Positions 1 to 8,026 of a DNA stretch of 43,210 nucleotides are shown piece by piece (within the stretch, counting starts at the first letter, position 1; each line of letters opens with the position of its first letter). The notes below the pieces were generated by a model. That model had not been told where the DNA came from and did not search any database. It worked only from the letters and a program-made list of their open reading frames with translations. Origin of the DNA: Herpetosiphon llansteffanensis (lineage in GTDB: Bacteria; Chloroflexota; Chloroflexia; Chloroflexales; Herpetosiphonaceae); contig NZ_PUBZ01000108.1 in NCBI RefSeq assembly GCF_003205875.1, positions 1 to 43,210 of the forward strand. Direction: 5' to 3'. Made by a program: the position numbers and the translations under genes.

Positions 1-2
1 GT

Positions 3-761
3 GGTGGTGGTGGCGGTGCTGCTAGTGCTTCTGCTCAACCAACCCAAACCAAAGCTGCAACAGGCGGCGGTGGCGGTGGTGGTAACGCAAGCGCAGCTCC
101 AGCCGCAGGCTCAAGCATTGGCAAACTTTCCGAAAAATACGAAACCGGCGGACGTGGCCCAGGCACCGTTTCATCGGGCAAGGGCGACCGTGGTGGTCCC
201 TCGTATGGTTCATACCAAATGACCAGCCAAACTATCATCAAAAAAGATGGTCGCGAGGTTGTGGTCAATGGTGGACGGGTCGCCGAATTCTTGCGCAACC
301 CAGCTGGCCAACAATATGCTAAAGAATTCGAAGGCTTGCGCCCAGGTAGCGCCGAATTTACTGCCAAATGGAAACAAATCGCTGCGCGCGATCCAGAAGG
401 CTTTAAAGCTTCACAACATCAGTATATTGAAAATACCCACTATCAACCCCAAGTTAACAAACTCAGAGCAGCAGGCCTCGATGTGAGCAAATACTCACCA
501 GCCCTACGCGATGTTGTTTGGTCAACGTCAGTCCAACATGGCCCAGGCGCAAGCGTTATCACCAACGCGCTCAAAGGCCAAAATATCAGCCAAATGAGCG
601 AATCGCAAATTATTAATGCGATTTACACCGAACGCAGCAAAACGCTGCCAAACGGACGCTTAGCCTATTTCAAAAGCACCAGCGATACCCAACAAATTCA
701 AGGCTTGAAAAACCGCTTCGTCGGCGAACGCAAAGATGCCTTGAATATGTTAAACCACTAA
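3..761 (+). CDS. VgrG3-like C-terminal muralytic domain protein, 5' partial
   Basis: This is the 3' end of a larger gene. The frame is open from the window edge with no start codon upstream of residue 1, so at least 252 residues are present and the N-terminus lies outside. The first ~40 residues are a low-complexity Gly/Ala/Ser linker with two poly-Gly runs. From about residue 43 the sequence matches the family called T6SS VgrG3-like C-terminal: a GKLSEKYETGGRGPG segment, then GDRGGPSYGSYQMTS, a KWKQIAARDPEGF segment and a WSTSVQHGPGAS segment. The family has a lysozyme/chitosanase-like fold and cleaves peptidoglycan. The Glu in KYETGG is the probable catalytic acid, by inference. No type VI secretion or contractile-injection gene is visible here, so the protein may be a secreted or phage-tail-like wall hydrolase. 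Family call is fairly firm; delivery route is unknown. Confidence 0.75.
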   Translation, partial: GGGGGAASASAQPTQTKAATGGGGGGGNASAAPAAGSSIGKLSEKYETGGRGPGTVSSGKGDRGGPSYGSYQMTSQTIIKKDGREVVVNGGRVAEFLRNPAGQQYAKEFEGLRPGSAEFTAKWKQIAARDPEGFKASQHQYIENTHYQPQVNKLRAAGLDVSKYSPALRDVVWSTSVQHGPGASVITNALKGQNISQMSESQIINAIYTERSKTLPNGRLAYFKSTSDTQQIQGLKNRFVGERKDALNMLNH

Positions 762-784
762 ACCTCGTTCTTTTTTTAATTAGT

Positions 785-821
785 CAACGCCCCGCTGATC
801 AATTGATCAAGCGGGGCGTTG
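785..821. terminator. hairpin between convergent genes
   Basis: A near-perfect inverted repeat: CAACGCCCCGC at 785-795 pairs with GCGGGGCGTTG at 811-821. The interior (796-809) is itself a perfect palindrome, TGATCAATTGATCA. It sits between the plus-strand gene ending at 761 and the minus-strand gene ending at 848. A T-run (770-776) lies on the left side rather than after the hairpin, so this is not a textbook intrinsic terminator. It probably acts for both genes. Confidence 0.6.
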
Positions 822-847
822 GCCTATCTGCGCTCAGTTTGAGCTAC

Positions 848-1336
848 CTATGGCACGATGTACCAAACGTTATCAACTTTTTTCAAGGTTGATTCATTGC
901 CACTTGCGCCTGGGGCAATGCCACCATCGGCTAAGTCGATTGATTGCGATTGACCATCAACCGCCATGACCATGGTGCCACCACTAATTTTGACAACAGC
1001 CGTATCGCCTGATTCAGATACTTTTTCAAACTTTACATTTTCGAGTTTAGCTTCAATTTTGCCACCCATCGGAGCCATTTGTTGCAGTTGTTCAAGCAAG
1101 GCAGCTTTTTGGGTTGCTCGTTGGTCGGGGGCAAAATAGCCAGCAAGTTTATCGGCAATTTCTTCTTGTTTTGCAGCTTCACCTAAAGCAGGATCGTTAA
1201 TCCCAGCCACAAAATCCTTGAGAAAGTTTTCTGAACGTACTTCGGGAGTTTCTGCTGGCGAGCCACCACAAGCCACTAAAAGACCCATCACCAACAACAA
1301 CATCAGACTCGATGCCAAACGACGAACTTGTTTCAT
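848..1336 (-). CDS. small secreted lipoprotein of unknown function
   Basis: A 162-residue protein starting at the ATG at 1336, preceded by GAGGAA at about 9 nt. A start further upstream would add a non-signal-like leader, so it was not used. The N-terminus is a lipoprotein signal: basic MKQVRR, a hydrophobic stretch, then LVAC with the lipidated Cys at residue 23. It should be anchored outside the membrane. The mature part has a helical segment (FLKDFVAGINDPALGEAAKQEEIADKL in part) followed by a beta-rich half. That layout resembles small cystatin/NTF2-like lipoproteins (DUF4878-like), but this is only a fold impression. It is 65 nt downstream of the 252-residue protein on the same strand and may be co-transcribed. 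No substrate or role can be given. Confidence 0.75.
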   Translation of the reverse strand: MKQVRRLASSLMLLLVMGLLVACGGSPAETPEVRSENFLKDFVAGINDPALGEAAKQEEIADKLAGYFAPDQRATQKAALLEQLQQMAPMGGKIEAKLENVKFEKVSESGDTAVVKISGGTMVMAVDGQSQSIDLADGGIAPGASGNESTLKKVDNVWYIVP

Positions 1337-1401
1337 ACAGCGTTTCCTCACAGGCCCTATCGCTAGGGAAAATTTCCACAATCGCAAGCATAGCAGGCGT
1401 G

Positions 1402-2160
1402 TCAAGCAGTTAACAAGCTGATTGGATCAACCACAGTCGCCTTGGTTGCCACCACCAGCCCAGCATAGGCTGGCAGCCCTAAACGTGGATACCCTACCTC
1501 TCTAGCAATTTCATCGCCATAAAACGCTGCAAATTGGGTTGGTTGCTCGCGTGAATCGAGATATTCTGTGATACGCTCACCCATAGCAGCTAACTCAGCT
1601 TCGCTATAGGACAGCAAAGCTTGGCCCGCAAAACGGGTAACCGCACCCTCTTGGCGCAGCATTGCAGCCAAGGTCTGGGCCTCGCCATGCACCAAACGAT
1701 AACTAGCGCGATAGATTGCCGCGCGAAGTGCTTGGCGAACCAATTCTGGCGTTGGGGCAACACTTGTCCAACTATACACTGGCAGCCAATTACTTTTCAC
1801 ATTCAGAATTGGGCTAAAACGATAGGCCCAATCGGTGAAATTATGCTGCGTCCAGCCACCTAATGCATCATCAACCACAACCAACGTTACGCGCATAGAA
1901 CAATCAAGCGGCGGCAATTCCGCTTGCAACTCGGCGATCGTTTGTTGGGCAATTGTTTCTGCATGAAAGGCTAAAAGTGCAGCGTAATGCGCTGGCACAT
2001 GCTCCTTGCCCATCGGGTTGAGTGGCGCAAATGGCCAATCAAGTCCATCGCGTTTTTCATTGGTCATACTTGCAAGATAGGCCTCGAAGCGGGCTGGCCC
2101 ACGCGGCAGATCGTAAATCGCCCGCTGGCGCAGCAAACTTGGGATATAGGCAATCTGCAT
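1402..2160 (-). CDS. conserved hypothetical protein, unrecognised
   Basis: A 252-residue soluble protein with no signal peptide or membrane segment. The start is firm: AAAGGAGG lies 6 nt before the ATG at 2160. I do not recognise the family. Visible features are an N-terminal MQIAYIPSLLRQRAIYDLPRG segment, a central hydrophobic VTLVVVDDALGGWTQHNFTDW stretch that looks like a beta strand followed by a polar loop, an Arg-rich helix (RQALRAAIYRASYRLVHGE), and a C-terminal Ala-rich helical part. Codon use resembles the lipoprotein gene next to it and contrasts with the AT-rich gene at 2255-3598. It may form a two-gene unit with the lipoprotein gene downstream. Confidence 0.7.
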   Translation of the reverse strand: MQIAYIPSLLRQRAIYDLPRGPARFEAYLASMTNEKRDGLDWPFAPLNPMGKEHVPAHYAALLAFHAETIAQQTIAELQAELPPLDCSMRVTLVVVDDALGGWTQHNFTDWAYRFSPILNVKSNWLPVYSWTSVAPTPELVRQALRAAIYRASYRLVHGEAQTLAAMLRQEGAVTRFAGQALLSYSEAELAAMGERITEYLDSREQPTQFAAFYGDEIAREVGYPRLGLPAYAGLVVATKATVVDPISLLTA

Positions 2161-2254
2161 CGAATCCTCCTTTCCTTACCCATAATCATTGATGAACAAT
2201 ATTTACCTCGCAATAAGCAAAAGCTTTGACCAAAAATATTAATTTTTATTTGCT

Positions 2255-3598
2255 TCATGCATCCTGATTAAGCGTCTTTTGCGGTATTCCATTCGAGCTA
2301 TTAAGGCTCAAATAAAATTGTGCCCTATCAATAATTGATGTTCCCAACGGAAAATAGGCTTGACGATTCATTTGAGAACGCTGCTCAGTTAAATGCCACG
2401 CAATATGACTAATAAAATAGGCGGGTGCAAGATTCTTATCCAGATCATAGAGATACCATGAATCAAATTCAGCACTTTTATCCAGAAAAGGTCGGTGTGA
2501 AAATTGAATAAACATTGATGAACCAAAAGCAACAAAATCAATTACCCGTGCAGAATGGTTGGCTACAGCTTCATGCAATACCTGAAGAATTATTTTTGGA
2601 TCGATTTGAGGTTCTTCGTAGATAAATAATCCAGCAAAGCAGCGTGTATCAGGTTCGCTATTATAGCGAATATCTGCAATATTATTAGCCAATTTTGTGA
2701 GCGTCTCCAGCAATTGTGTCTTAGTTTGTTTGCTCTTGACCTCAATGATTGCGCGAACCGCATCTGAAGTTACAATCGTCAGATCATGATCTTTAAATAA
2801 AGTTGGCTTACGACTATCAGTAATTAAAATATCTTGCTGAGTTGAGCCATTACCGTTGGGAAAGCTCACAAAGCCAGTCCCAATCCGCATAATTTCTGGC
2901 ACATGTTGGCGCAAAATTTTGCGCAGGATTGCTTCTTTATGTTCACCATCACTAAGCCAATGTTTTGTATCGCCCAATAACAAGCGAATTCGGTTTTTAA
3001 TCGCTTTAAATTCCTCATTGATTGATTCATAGTACCCTAATAAAGATGTGGATTTTGATTGATTAGGCGACATTTGCTTGGCTCCTTGCATAGATGCAGG
3101 CACATAATCAGCAATAGGAAGGTCTTGGAATGCGCTGTGGTAGTCGGTAAGTAACTGGGCAGAATCAGGTGTTAATTCACGCACACCTCTAAGTGTTTGT
3201 TGATCAATGAGGCCATTAGCCTTAAAAAAGAGCGGCTTCTGAGCATGAGCACTATTAAACCGTAAAGCACGTACAACCTGATCTGGAATACGCTGCTTGA
3301 AGTTCATCAGGGTTGCTTGTTGTGCTAGCAGATGATCATCTGCAGGCCATATTTCATCAACCTGCATATTTAAGCGTTTGGCAGCAGTCGCTGCATCACA
3401 GATTTCCCCGACCAACATAGCTCCCAACAAATAAAGCAGTCCTTCCTGCACGGTTAGAACATACACATAGTCGCCAACTTGGATGCCGCGCTTAAGGAAT
3501 AAATTACTCGCTGTATAGTCAAGTAATTGATCCTGTTCAGTTTGGGCAAGAACATCCCAAGTTTGGTTTGTCCAGTAATGGGTAAAGTAACGCGGCAT
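2255..3598 (-). CDS. PUA/EVE-like domain fused to DUF6602 PD-(D/E)XK nuclease-like domain
   Basis: A 447-residue protein. The ATG at 3598 is preferred because AGAAGGAA lies 7 nt upstream; an upstream start at 3682 has no ribosome site. Residues ~1-90 (PRYFTHYWTNQTW, then GIQVGDYVYVL and LLGAMLVGEI) look like an EVE/PUA-type beta-barrel, the fold that reads modified bases; this assignment is tentative. Residues ~190-330 match DUF6602: a helix with Glu222, then MRIGTGFVSF, QQD256ILI and IIE286VK288, which together make a PD-(D/E)XK nuclease core. By inference this is a stand-alone, modification-dependent restriction or RNA/DNA-targeting defence protein. No methyltransferase or helicase is adjacent. 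The gene is visibly more AT-rich than its neighbours, which suggests recent transfer. An alternative is a non-defence nucleic-acid repair role. Confidence 0.7.
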   Translation of the reverse strand: MPRYFTHYWTNQTWDVLAQTEQDQLLDYTASNLFLKRGIQVGDYVYVLTVQEGLLYLLGAMLVGEICDAATAAKRLNMQVDEIWPADDHLLAQQATLMNFKQRIPDQVVRALRFNSAHAQKPLFFKANGLIDQQTLRGVRELTPDSAQLLTDYHSAFQDLPIADYVPASMQGAKQMSPNQSKSTSLLGYYESINEEFKAIKNRIRLLLGDTKHWLSDGEHKEAILRKILRQHVPEIMRIGTGFVSFPNGNGSTQQDILITDSRKPTLFKDHDLTIVTSDAVRAIIEVKSKQTKTQLLETLTKLANNIADIRYNSEPDTRCFAGLFIYEEPQIDPKIILQVLHEAVANHSARVIDFVAFGSSMFIQFSHRPFLDKSAEFDSWYLYDLDKNLAPAYFISHIAWHLTEQRSQMNRQAYFPLGTSIIDRAQFYLSLNSSNGIPQKTLNQDA

Positions 3599-3936
3599 TA
3601 GATTATTCCTTCTCGCTATACCAATAGGATAAGTCAATTCAAAGCCACAATGGTGGATTAAACCAACAAATAGTCTACACATCCTAATCAGAACATATTA
3701 ATCCTCATTAAACGATTGTGTCGGCTGCTTGTTGCCTAAGCTAGGCTGCTTCAAGCAAAATTCATTAATAATTACTTAAAATAGCTGAATGTATGCGTTA
3801 ATTGAAGCTCATGGCGTAGATGCATTCGTAGGGCTGTCGTAACGCTGCTAGTTGTACTTTTTTCAAGTGTCGCATACAATAGAGTGAGATCGCTACGCCA
3901 TTATCGCGCTCCATATACCACAGAAAGGATGCAGCG
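3599..3936. other. intergenic region between divergent genes
   Basis: A 338-nt, AT-rich region between the divergent nuclease-like gene and the receiver gene. Its right part contains the promoter described at 3852-3880. The left part (3600-3850) has no convincing reading frame, repeat or RNA gene that I can see. Confidence 0.5.
3852..3880 (+). promoter_or_regulatory. sigma70-like promoter for the receiver gene
   Basis: TTGTAC at 3852-3857 and TACAAT at 3875-3880 are separated by 17 nt. The -10 box is 56 nt before the ATG at 3937. AGAAAGGA, 7 nt before that ATG, is the ribosome site. Confidence 0.6.
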
Positions 3937-4353
3937 ATGCCCCCAATTCAAAAAGCGTTTGTTATGGTTGTCGAAGATAACGCCGACAACATGTGGATTA
4001 TTACCGAAATGCTCAATGATGACCCACGCGTGCGCTATTGTAATGTTCGGCCATCAGGAAAGCAGCTTTTCGCATTTATGGCAAAAAATGACGTTCCACC
4101 AATTAATTTAGTCTTGCTTGATTTAAATTTGCCTGGTGATGACGGATATAGCATTCTCGAAAAGATTCGGGTTCATCCAAAACTACTGAATGCAATCGTG
4201 GTTGCAGTTAGTGCCGATAACACGGCAGAAGACGTTGCCAAAGTACGCGCTGCGGGGTTCGATGGGTTTATTGGCAAACCTTTACGCCACGATCGGTTTC
4301 CAGAACAATTACAACGGGTAATGGATGGCGAAGGTGTCTGGGAGCCAGATTAG
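3937..4353 (+). CDS. single-domain response regulator (CheY-like)
   Basis: A 138-residue protein consisting of one receiver domain and no output domain. The phosphorylation pocket is complete: Glu13-Asp14 in VVEDN, phospho-acceptor Asp62 in VLLDLNLPGDDG, Ser92 in VAVSADN, and Lys114 in FIGKPL. The start is supported by AGAAAGGA 7 nt upstream. It should act in the cytoplasm as a phosphorylated switch or phosphate sink. It has its own promoter and converges on the GAF-STAS/FIST genes and, further on, the receiver-GAF histidine kinase at 8027-9655, a candidate partner by position only. The partner protein it binds cannot be read from the sequence. Confidence 0.92.
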   Translation: MPPIQKAFVMVVEDNADNMWIITEMLNDDPRVRYCNVRPSGKQLFAFMAKNDVPPINLVLLDLNLPGDDGYSILEKIRVHPKLLNAIVVAVSADNTAEDVAKVRAAGFDGFIGKPLRHDRFPEQLQRVMDGEGVWEPD

Positions 4354-4377
4354 GCCTAAGTACGTCGGGATACAACC

Positions 4378-4409
4378 ATGGGTGCACTCAATGGGTTGAG
4401 TTCACCCAT
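4378..4409. terminator. bidirectional hairpin between convergent genes
   Basis: ATGGGTGCACTCAA (4378-4391) pairs with TTGAGTTCACCCAT (4396-4409) with one mismatch and a 4-nt loop. It lies between the receiver gene (ends 4353) and the GAF-STAS gene (ends 4417, opposite strand). No long T-tract follows on either side. Confidence 0.6.
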
Positions 4410-4416
4410 TTATTGG

Positions 4417-5394
4417 TTAAGCAAACAGTTTATAATCACGCGAGCCAGCCAGTTGAAATGCTAAACGCAAGGCATGCTGCAAATCGTTGGTCGTGCGCGT
4501 ACCAGCTAAATCCATGCTCAACGAGACCAAAATTTGGGCCACATCGGGCGAAATTCCACACAAAATAATTTGGGTTCCGAGCAAGCGCGCCGATTGCGCC
4601 AGCTGCAACAGGCTATTGGCGGCAGTGTAATCAAGCGCCGCAATCCCCGTAATATCAATAATACAAACCGTTGCATGATGTTGGCTGATCGTTTGCAAGA
4701 CGTTGGCGGTTATTTGGCTGGCGCGCTCTTGATCAACCGTGCCAATCAGCGGCAACAGCACCACTGCATCGGCAATTTGCAGCAATGGAGCAGAAAGCTC
4801 GCGAATGGTTTGTAGCAATTGCTCTTGCTGTTGATAGACATCGGTTAATCGGCTGAGGGTTTGCTCAAGCTGGGCATTGGCTTGGGCCAAATCACGCTGC
4901 TGCTGCTGATCGCGCAAATGCCCAAGCGTAATCGCCAAAGCGCTACCAATGCGGTTGGCAAAAATATTGAATAACGACACCTCAACGGTGCTAAATGTCT
5001 GGCCTTTCAAGCGCCCAGCGTAGATCCAACCCAACAATTCACCTTCGTTCCAAATTGGCAGGCTCATAGCCGCTTGCATCGGATATTGGTCTTGCAAGGG
5101 ATCAATTGGCCATGGCAGCGCTTCGCCAGCCTGCCATGCCTGGCTATAGGTACCAAGTTGGGCTGGCTCGGTTAGCTCGATCGTGGCCAAAACTCGCTTG
5201 AGCCGCACGCCCCGCGCAGCCTTGGCAATCAATCGCAATGGCGATTCGAGCAAATAGCAAATCGCCACTTCGCAGGCAAACAATCTGGTTACTTTATCGA
5301 GGGCAACATCCAACGTGGCCTCAATCGTTGTTAACGTTAAAGGCAGCGACGATATTTCATAGAGAATGGCTAGTTCGATTTCACGATTGAGCAT
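4417..5394 (-). CDS. GAF-STAS domain protein, RsbR-like
   Basis: A 325-residue cytoplasmic protein. Residues ~10-155 form a GAF sensor domain, ~155-200 a Gln-rich coiled coil, and ~205-315 a STAS domain of the RsbR type (LLPLIGTVDQERA, then IIDITGIAALDYTAANSLL). RsbR-family proteins build stressosomes and are phosphorylated by RsbT-type kinases to release a downstream regulator. The Thr that follows the second Asp in RsbR/RsbS proteins (usually DT) is Tyr256 here, with Thr257 next to it; Thr219 lies in the first regulatory segment. No RsbT- or RsbW-type kinase gene is in the window. It lies 21 nt downstream of the FIST gene, so the two are probably one transcript. The ribosome site is weak. 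Confidence 0.85.
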   Translation of the reverse strand: MLNREIELAILYEISSLPLTLTTIEATLDVALDKVTRLFACEVAICYLLESPLRLIAKAARGVRLKRVLATIELTEPAQLGTYSQAWQAGEALPWPIDPLQDQYPMQAAMSLPIWNEGELLGWIYAGRLKGQTFSTVEVSLFNIFANRIGSALAITLGHLRDQQQQRDLAQANAQLEQTLSRLTDVYQQQEQLLQTIRELSAPLLQIADAVVLLPLIGTVDQERASQITANVLQTISQHHATVCIIDITGIAALDYTAANSLLQLAQSARLLGTQIILCGISPDVAQILVSLSMDLAGTRTTNDLQHALRLAFQLAGSRDYKLFA

Positions 5395-5415
5395 ACAACG
5401 TCATCCGTTCAATGG

Positions 5416-6579
5416 TCAGGCCTGACCAATAGCGTACACAACAACGGTTTTATTGTGAAACAACGCGCCGCCAGTTTCCGCCGCAGCAATTTCGCCAAAG
5501 CTAAACATGCCAATCACTGGCACATCCAAGCCTGCGACCTCGCGAATGCGTTGAACTTCGGTTGCAGCCTCGTCGCCAAGCATTGCCAAGCGTGACACAC
5601 AATCGAAAATAATTAAGGCTGCTGGTGGCCCATCGAGCGCTGCTAAAGCCCGTTTGGTAGCGAGTTGGGCTGCATTAAACAAGGTTTCGGGCGAGCCATG
5701 CATAATGTGTGCAACCACGTTTTTGGGCACGCTGGCGATACATTCAATCGAGCCATCGGGATGGGTGCGCAGTGGATCACGAATCAAAAACTCGCCATTA
5801 ATTTGGGGCAAGCCAATTGGATGGTCAATCACAAAGCGGCCAAAATTTTCGACGGTTAAATCGGGAAACAGTTCTTGGTAGACCGCAAAAGCAGGCCGCC
5901 CATCAAGCTCATAGATGATTGTGCCTTCGCTGCGGGTAACGACTAAGCCACGGGCTGCTGGCTCCCAGCCATGTTGCACCCCAATGCCCATTGGCGTGGG
6001 CGATTGCAACACGCCAACAGCAGCTCCATCGCTAATGACCTGATCGTTGACAAATTGATAGGTCTGCTTGAACTTGAAACTATCGCCAGCGCCGCCGCCA
6101 ACCATCGGGCAGAGCGGGCCAAAAGCGGCAGTTGCATGTTGCACAAAATCGGTCAAGGTTCCAGCCAAGCCATCGACCAGCACGAGCGCAGCCTGCGAAC
6201 CAGCTGCCTGATCCAACGCATCCTCTAATTGATCGGCCAATTGATCGGCAACCTTGCTGGGATCGGCTTTTACGCCAGCCACTAAGCCTAAATCGAGTTT
6301 GAGGGCATCGGATGTTAGCGCCAGCACCACCACGCCGTTGGTGTAGGTACCAGCATTGCTAATAATACCGCCTGCGCAGCAACCAATTAATGGCGCTTGC
6401 TGGCTAGCAGCGCGAATCCCCTGAACAACGGCTGCTTGATCGTAGGTATCGGTGGTAAAAGCGATTAAACAAGTGGGCGAATGGGGGGCAAGCTGCGAGC
6501 AAGCTTGCTCGGCGGCGGAAAAACCAGCGTTATAGCTGTGCTCAATCTGCGATGCACCGGTAGCTGCGTGGGTTGTCAT
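5416..6579 (-). CDS. FIST domain sensor protein
   Basis: A 387-residue cytoplasmic protein made of FIST N and FIST C domains. Family markers include the GAGDSFKFK segment, IGCCAGGIISN, and the C-terminal FDCVSRLAMLG and GMFSFGEIA motifs. FIST domains are proposed to sense small ligands such as amino acids and are usually coupled to chemotaxis or two-component proteins. The ATG at 6579 is preferred since GAGGT lies 7 nt before it; the ATG at 6618 has no ribosome site. It is followed after 21 nt by the GAF-STAS gene, which suggests that FIST feeds a signal into that switch. There is no transmitter or cyclase domain on this protein itself. Confidence 0.9.
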   Translation of the reverse strand: MTTHAATGASQIEHSYNAGFSAAEQACSQLAPHSPTCLIAFTTDTYDQAAVVQGIRAASQQAPLIGCCAGGIISNAGTYTNGVVVLALTSDALKLDLGLVAGVKADPSKVADQLADQLEDALDQAAGSQAALVLVDGLAGTLTDFVQHATAAFGPLCPMVGGGAGDSFKFKQTYQFVNDQVISDGAAVGVLQSPTPMGIGVQHGWEPAARGLVVTRSEGTIIYELDGRPAFAVYQELFPDLTVENFGRFVIDHPIGLPQINGEFLIRDPLRTHPDGSIECIASVPKNVVAHIMHGSPETLFNAAQLATKRALAALDGPPAALIIFDCVSRLAMLGDEAATEVQRIREVAGLDVPVIGMFSFGEIAAAETGGALFHNKTVVVYAIGQA

Positions 6580-6714
6580 GGTGGATACCTCACAACACAA
6601 AAGATGCAGAGACTTCATTGTCGTAAGTGCGGATTAGCTAGGCCTAGGATACGATGGAAAGTGGCATGTAGGCAATCAACAGAAGGGTGAGAATAGGCGT
6701 GAAAGATGCATTGC

Positions 6715-6758
6715 AACGAAGCTGTGTAGTTGCTGAGGCTAGGCTACACAGCTTCGTT
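6715..6758 (-). terminator. perfect 15-bp stem hairpin after the roadblock gene
   Basis: AACGAAGCTGTGTAG (6715-6729) is the exact reverse complement of CTACACAGCTTCGTT (6744-6758), with a 14-nt loop. It starts 9 nt beyond the stop of the receiver-roadblock gene at 6768 and separates that gene from the FIST gene. There is no clear U-tract. Confidence 0.65.
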
Positions 6759-6767
6759 AATCTGGAA

Positions 6768-8006
6768 TTAGCCCTCAAGTTCGTCGGCCAACTCGCGCAC
6801 AGCACGCTTGGCATACAACCAAACCGTACCAAGTTTGGGGGCGGCGATAGTTTTATCGAAGACCATAACTAACAAAAATTGCTTGCCAACATCAAAAATA
6901 TAAAAATCGTAGATGTCGCCTTCGTGCATATACAGGCCACTGCCAGGATCGTTATGCAACTGGCGGGTATAATCGACCATCGTCGAAAAGCTGGTCGCCA
7001 ACAAAGGCAAAAACGGCGGCAATGGCAACGAGGTGTGGCCTTCTTCAACCAAAGGCACGCCCCAACGATCGGTCAAAATTGTTGATTGCGCACCGAGCTG
7101 CACCCCGAGATCCTTGAGTTTAGCAACCAAGGGAGCCAAGGTTTCGGCAGTCAAGACCAACGAACCACCGCTACGCAACTTCGTACCAAACACATCATCG
7201 GCATTGGTTGCTGGTGGTGGGGTTTGCTGGGCTGGCGGCGGCGTTTGTTGGGTTGGCGCAGCAGGCCGCGCTGGCGTTGCCGCTGGGCGCGTCGGTTGTT
7301 GGGCCGCAGGCCGTGGGCTAACTGGTGGTGGCGCTGAACGCGTTGCTGGCGCTGGGCGAGCACTCACTGGCGGTGGCGCAGTGCGCGAACGCTGTGGTGG
7401 CGCAGTTGGGCGTGGGCTGACTGGTGGCGGCCCTTTGCCGGTACTCGTAGGCACAGGCGCTGGCGCAGTTGTCCGCGCTACGGGAGTTGGTGCTTTAGAA
7501 ACTGGTGGCGGGCCACCCATTTTGGCGGGCGCAGGCGCTTTAGAAACGCTTGGCGGTGGGGCAAAGCGCGAAGGAGCTTGAGGCTGTGGTTCTGGCTCTG
7601 GCTCTGGTTCGTACACTGGTTCTGGCTCGACCGGACGCGGCGGTGGCGCTGCTTGCAATGCTTCATCTAAAGCATCAAGCACCAAAACTGCCGTCAAATT
7701 GCGGTCAATGAACCGAAATACGCCGCGCTGCGCTGCTTGCTCGGCAACCTCTGGGTTGGCCGAACGAGCGACCAGAATCACCCGTGTGTCGGGCGCAAAA
7801 TTTGGCACAAGATCAGCCAAATCCAAGCCGCTAAACCCGGGCAAATCATAATCGGCAATCAAGACATCGGGCGCAATTTGCTGCAATTCCCACAATGCCT
7901 CGTTGGACGATTGCAGCATAGAAAGCTCAATTTCGCCTGTGACAGCCGTACTCAGCGATTGAAGCACCGTATTATCACCAGCTACCACAAAGACCCTGTA
8001 GCCCAT
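6768..8006 (-). CDS. pseudo-receiver, proline-rich linker, roadblock/LC7 domain protein
   Basis: A 412-residue protein in three parts. Residues 1-120 are a receiver-like domain; 121-270 a Pro/Ala linker; ~280-412 a roadblock/LC7 domain, the fold of MglB-type partners of small GTPases. The ATG at 8006 follows GGAG by 5 nt. The receiver keeps the acceptor Asp52 (LIADYDLPG) but the acidic pair is Ala9-Gly10 (VVAGD) and the conserved Lys is Arg102, so normal phosphorylation is doubtful. The linker repeats a PPPVSxxP unit about five times. It lies 20 nt downstream of the histidine kinase gene and is probably co-transcribed. By inference it may link two-component input to a Ras-like GTPase controlling gliding or polarity. 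No such GTPase gene is in the window. Confidence 0.85.
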   Translation of the reverse strand: MGYRVFVVAGDNTVLQSLSTAVTGEIELSMLQSSNEALWELQQIAPDVLIADYDLPGFSGLDLADLVPNFAPDTRVILVARSANPEVAEQAAQRGVFRFIDRNLTAVLVLDALDEALQAAPPPRPVEPEPVYEPEPEPEPQPQAPSRFAPPPSVSKAPAPAKMGGPPPVSKAPTPVARTTAPAPVPTSTGKGPPPVSPRPTAPPQRSRTAPPPVSARPAPATRSAPPPVSPRPAAQQPTRPAATPARPAAPTQQTPPPAQQTPPPATNADDVFGTKLRSGGSLVLTAETLAPLVAKLKDLGVQLGAQSTILTDRWGVPLVEEGHTSLPLPPFLPLLATSFSTMVDYTRQLHNDPGSGLYMHEGDIYDFYIFDVGKQFLLVMVFDKTIAAPKLGTVWLYAKRAVRELADELEG

Positions 8007-8026
8007 ACAAACTCCTACTTGTGAGG

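Noticed and set aside
1-222. A second reading frame of 73 residues at the window start, rich in Val and Ala
   Set aside because: The poly-Gly frame continues in phase into the recognised muralytic domain, so the other frame is an overlap artefact.
2255-3682. Longer start at 3682 for the nuclease-like protein
   Set aside because: No ribosome site; the extra 28 residues do not resemble the domain start.
7033-7581. A Gly-rich plus-strand reading frame of 182 residues
   Set aside because: It is the mirror of the Pro-rich linker of the roadblock protein on the other strand and has no ribosome site.
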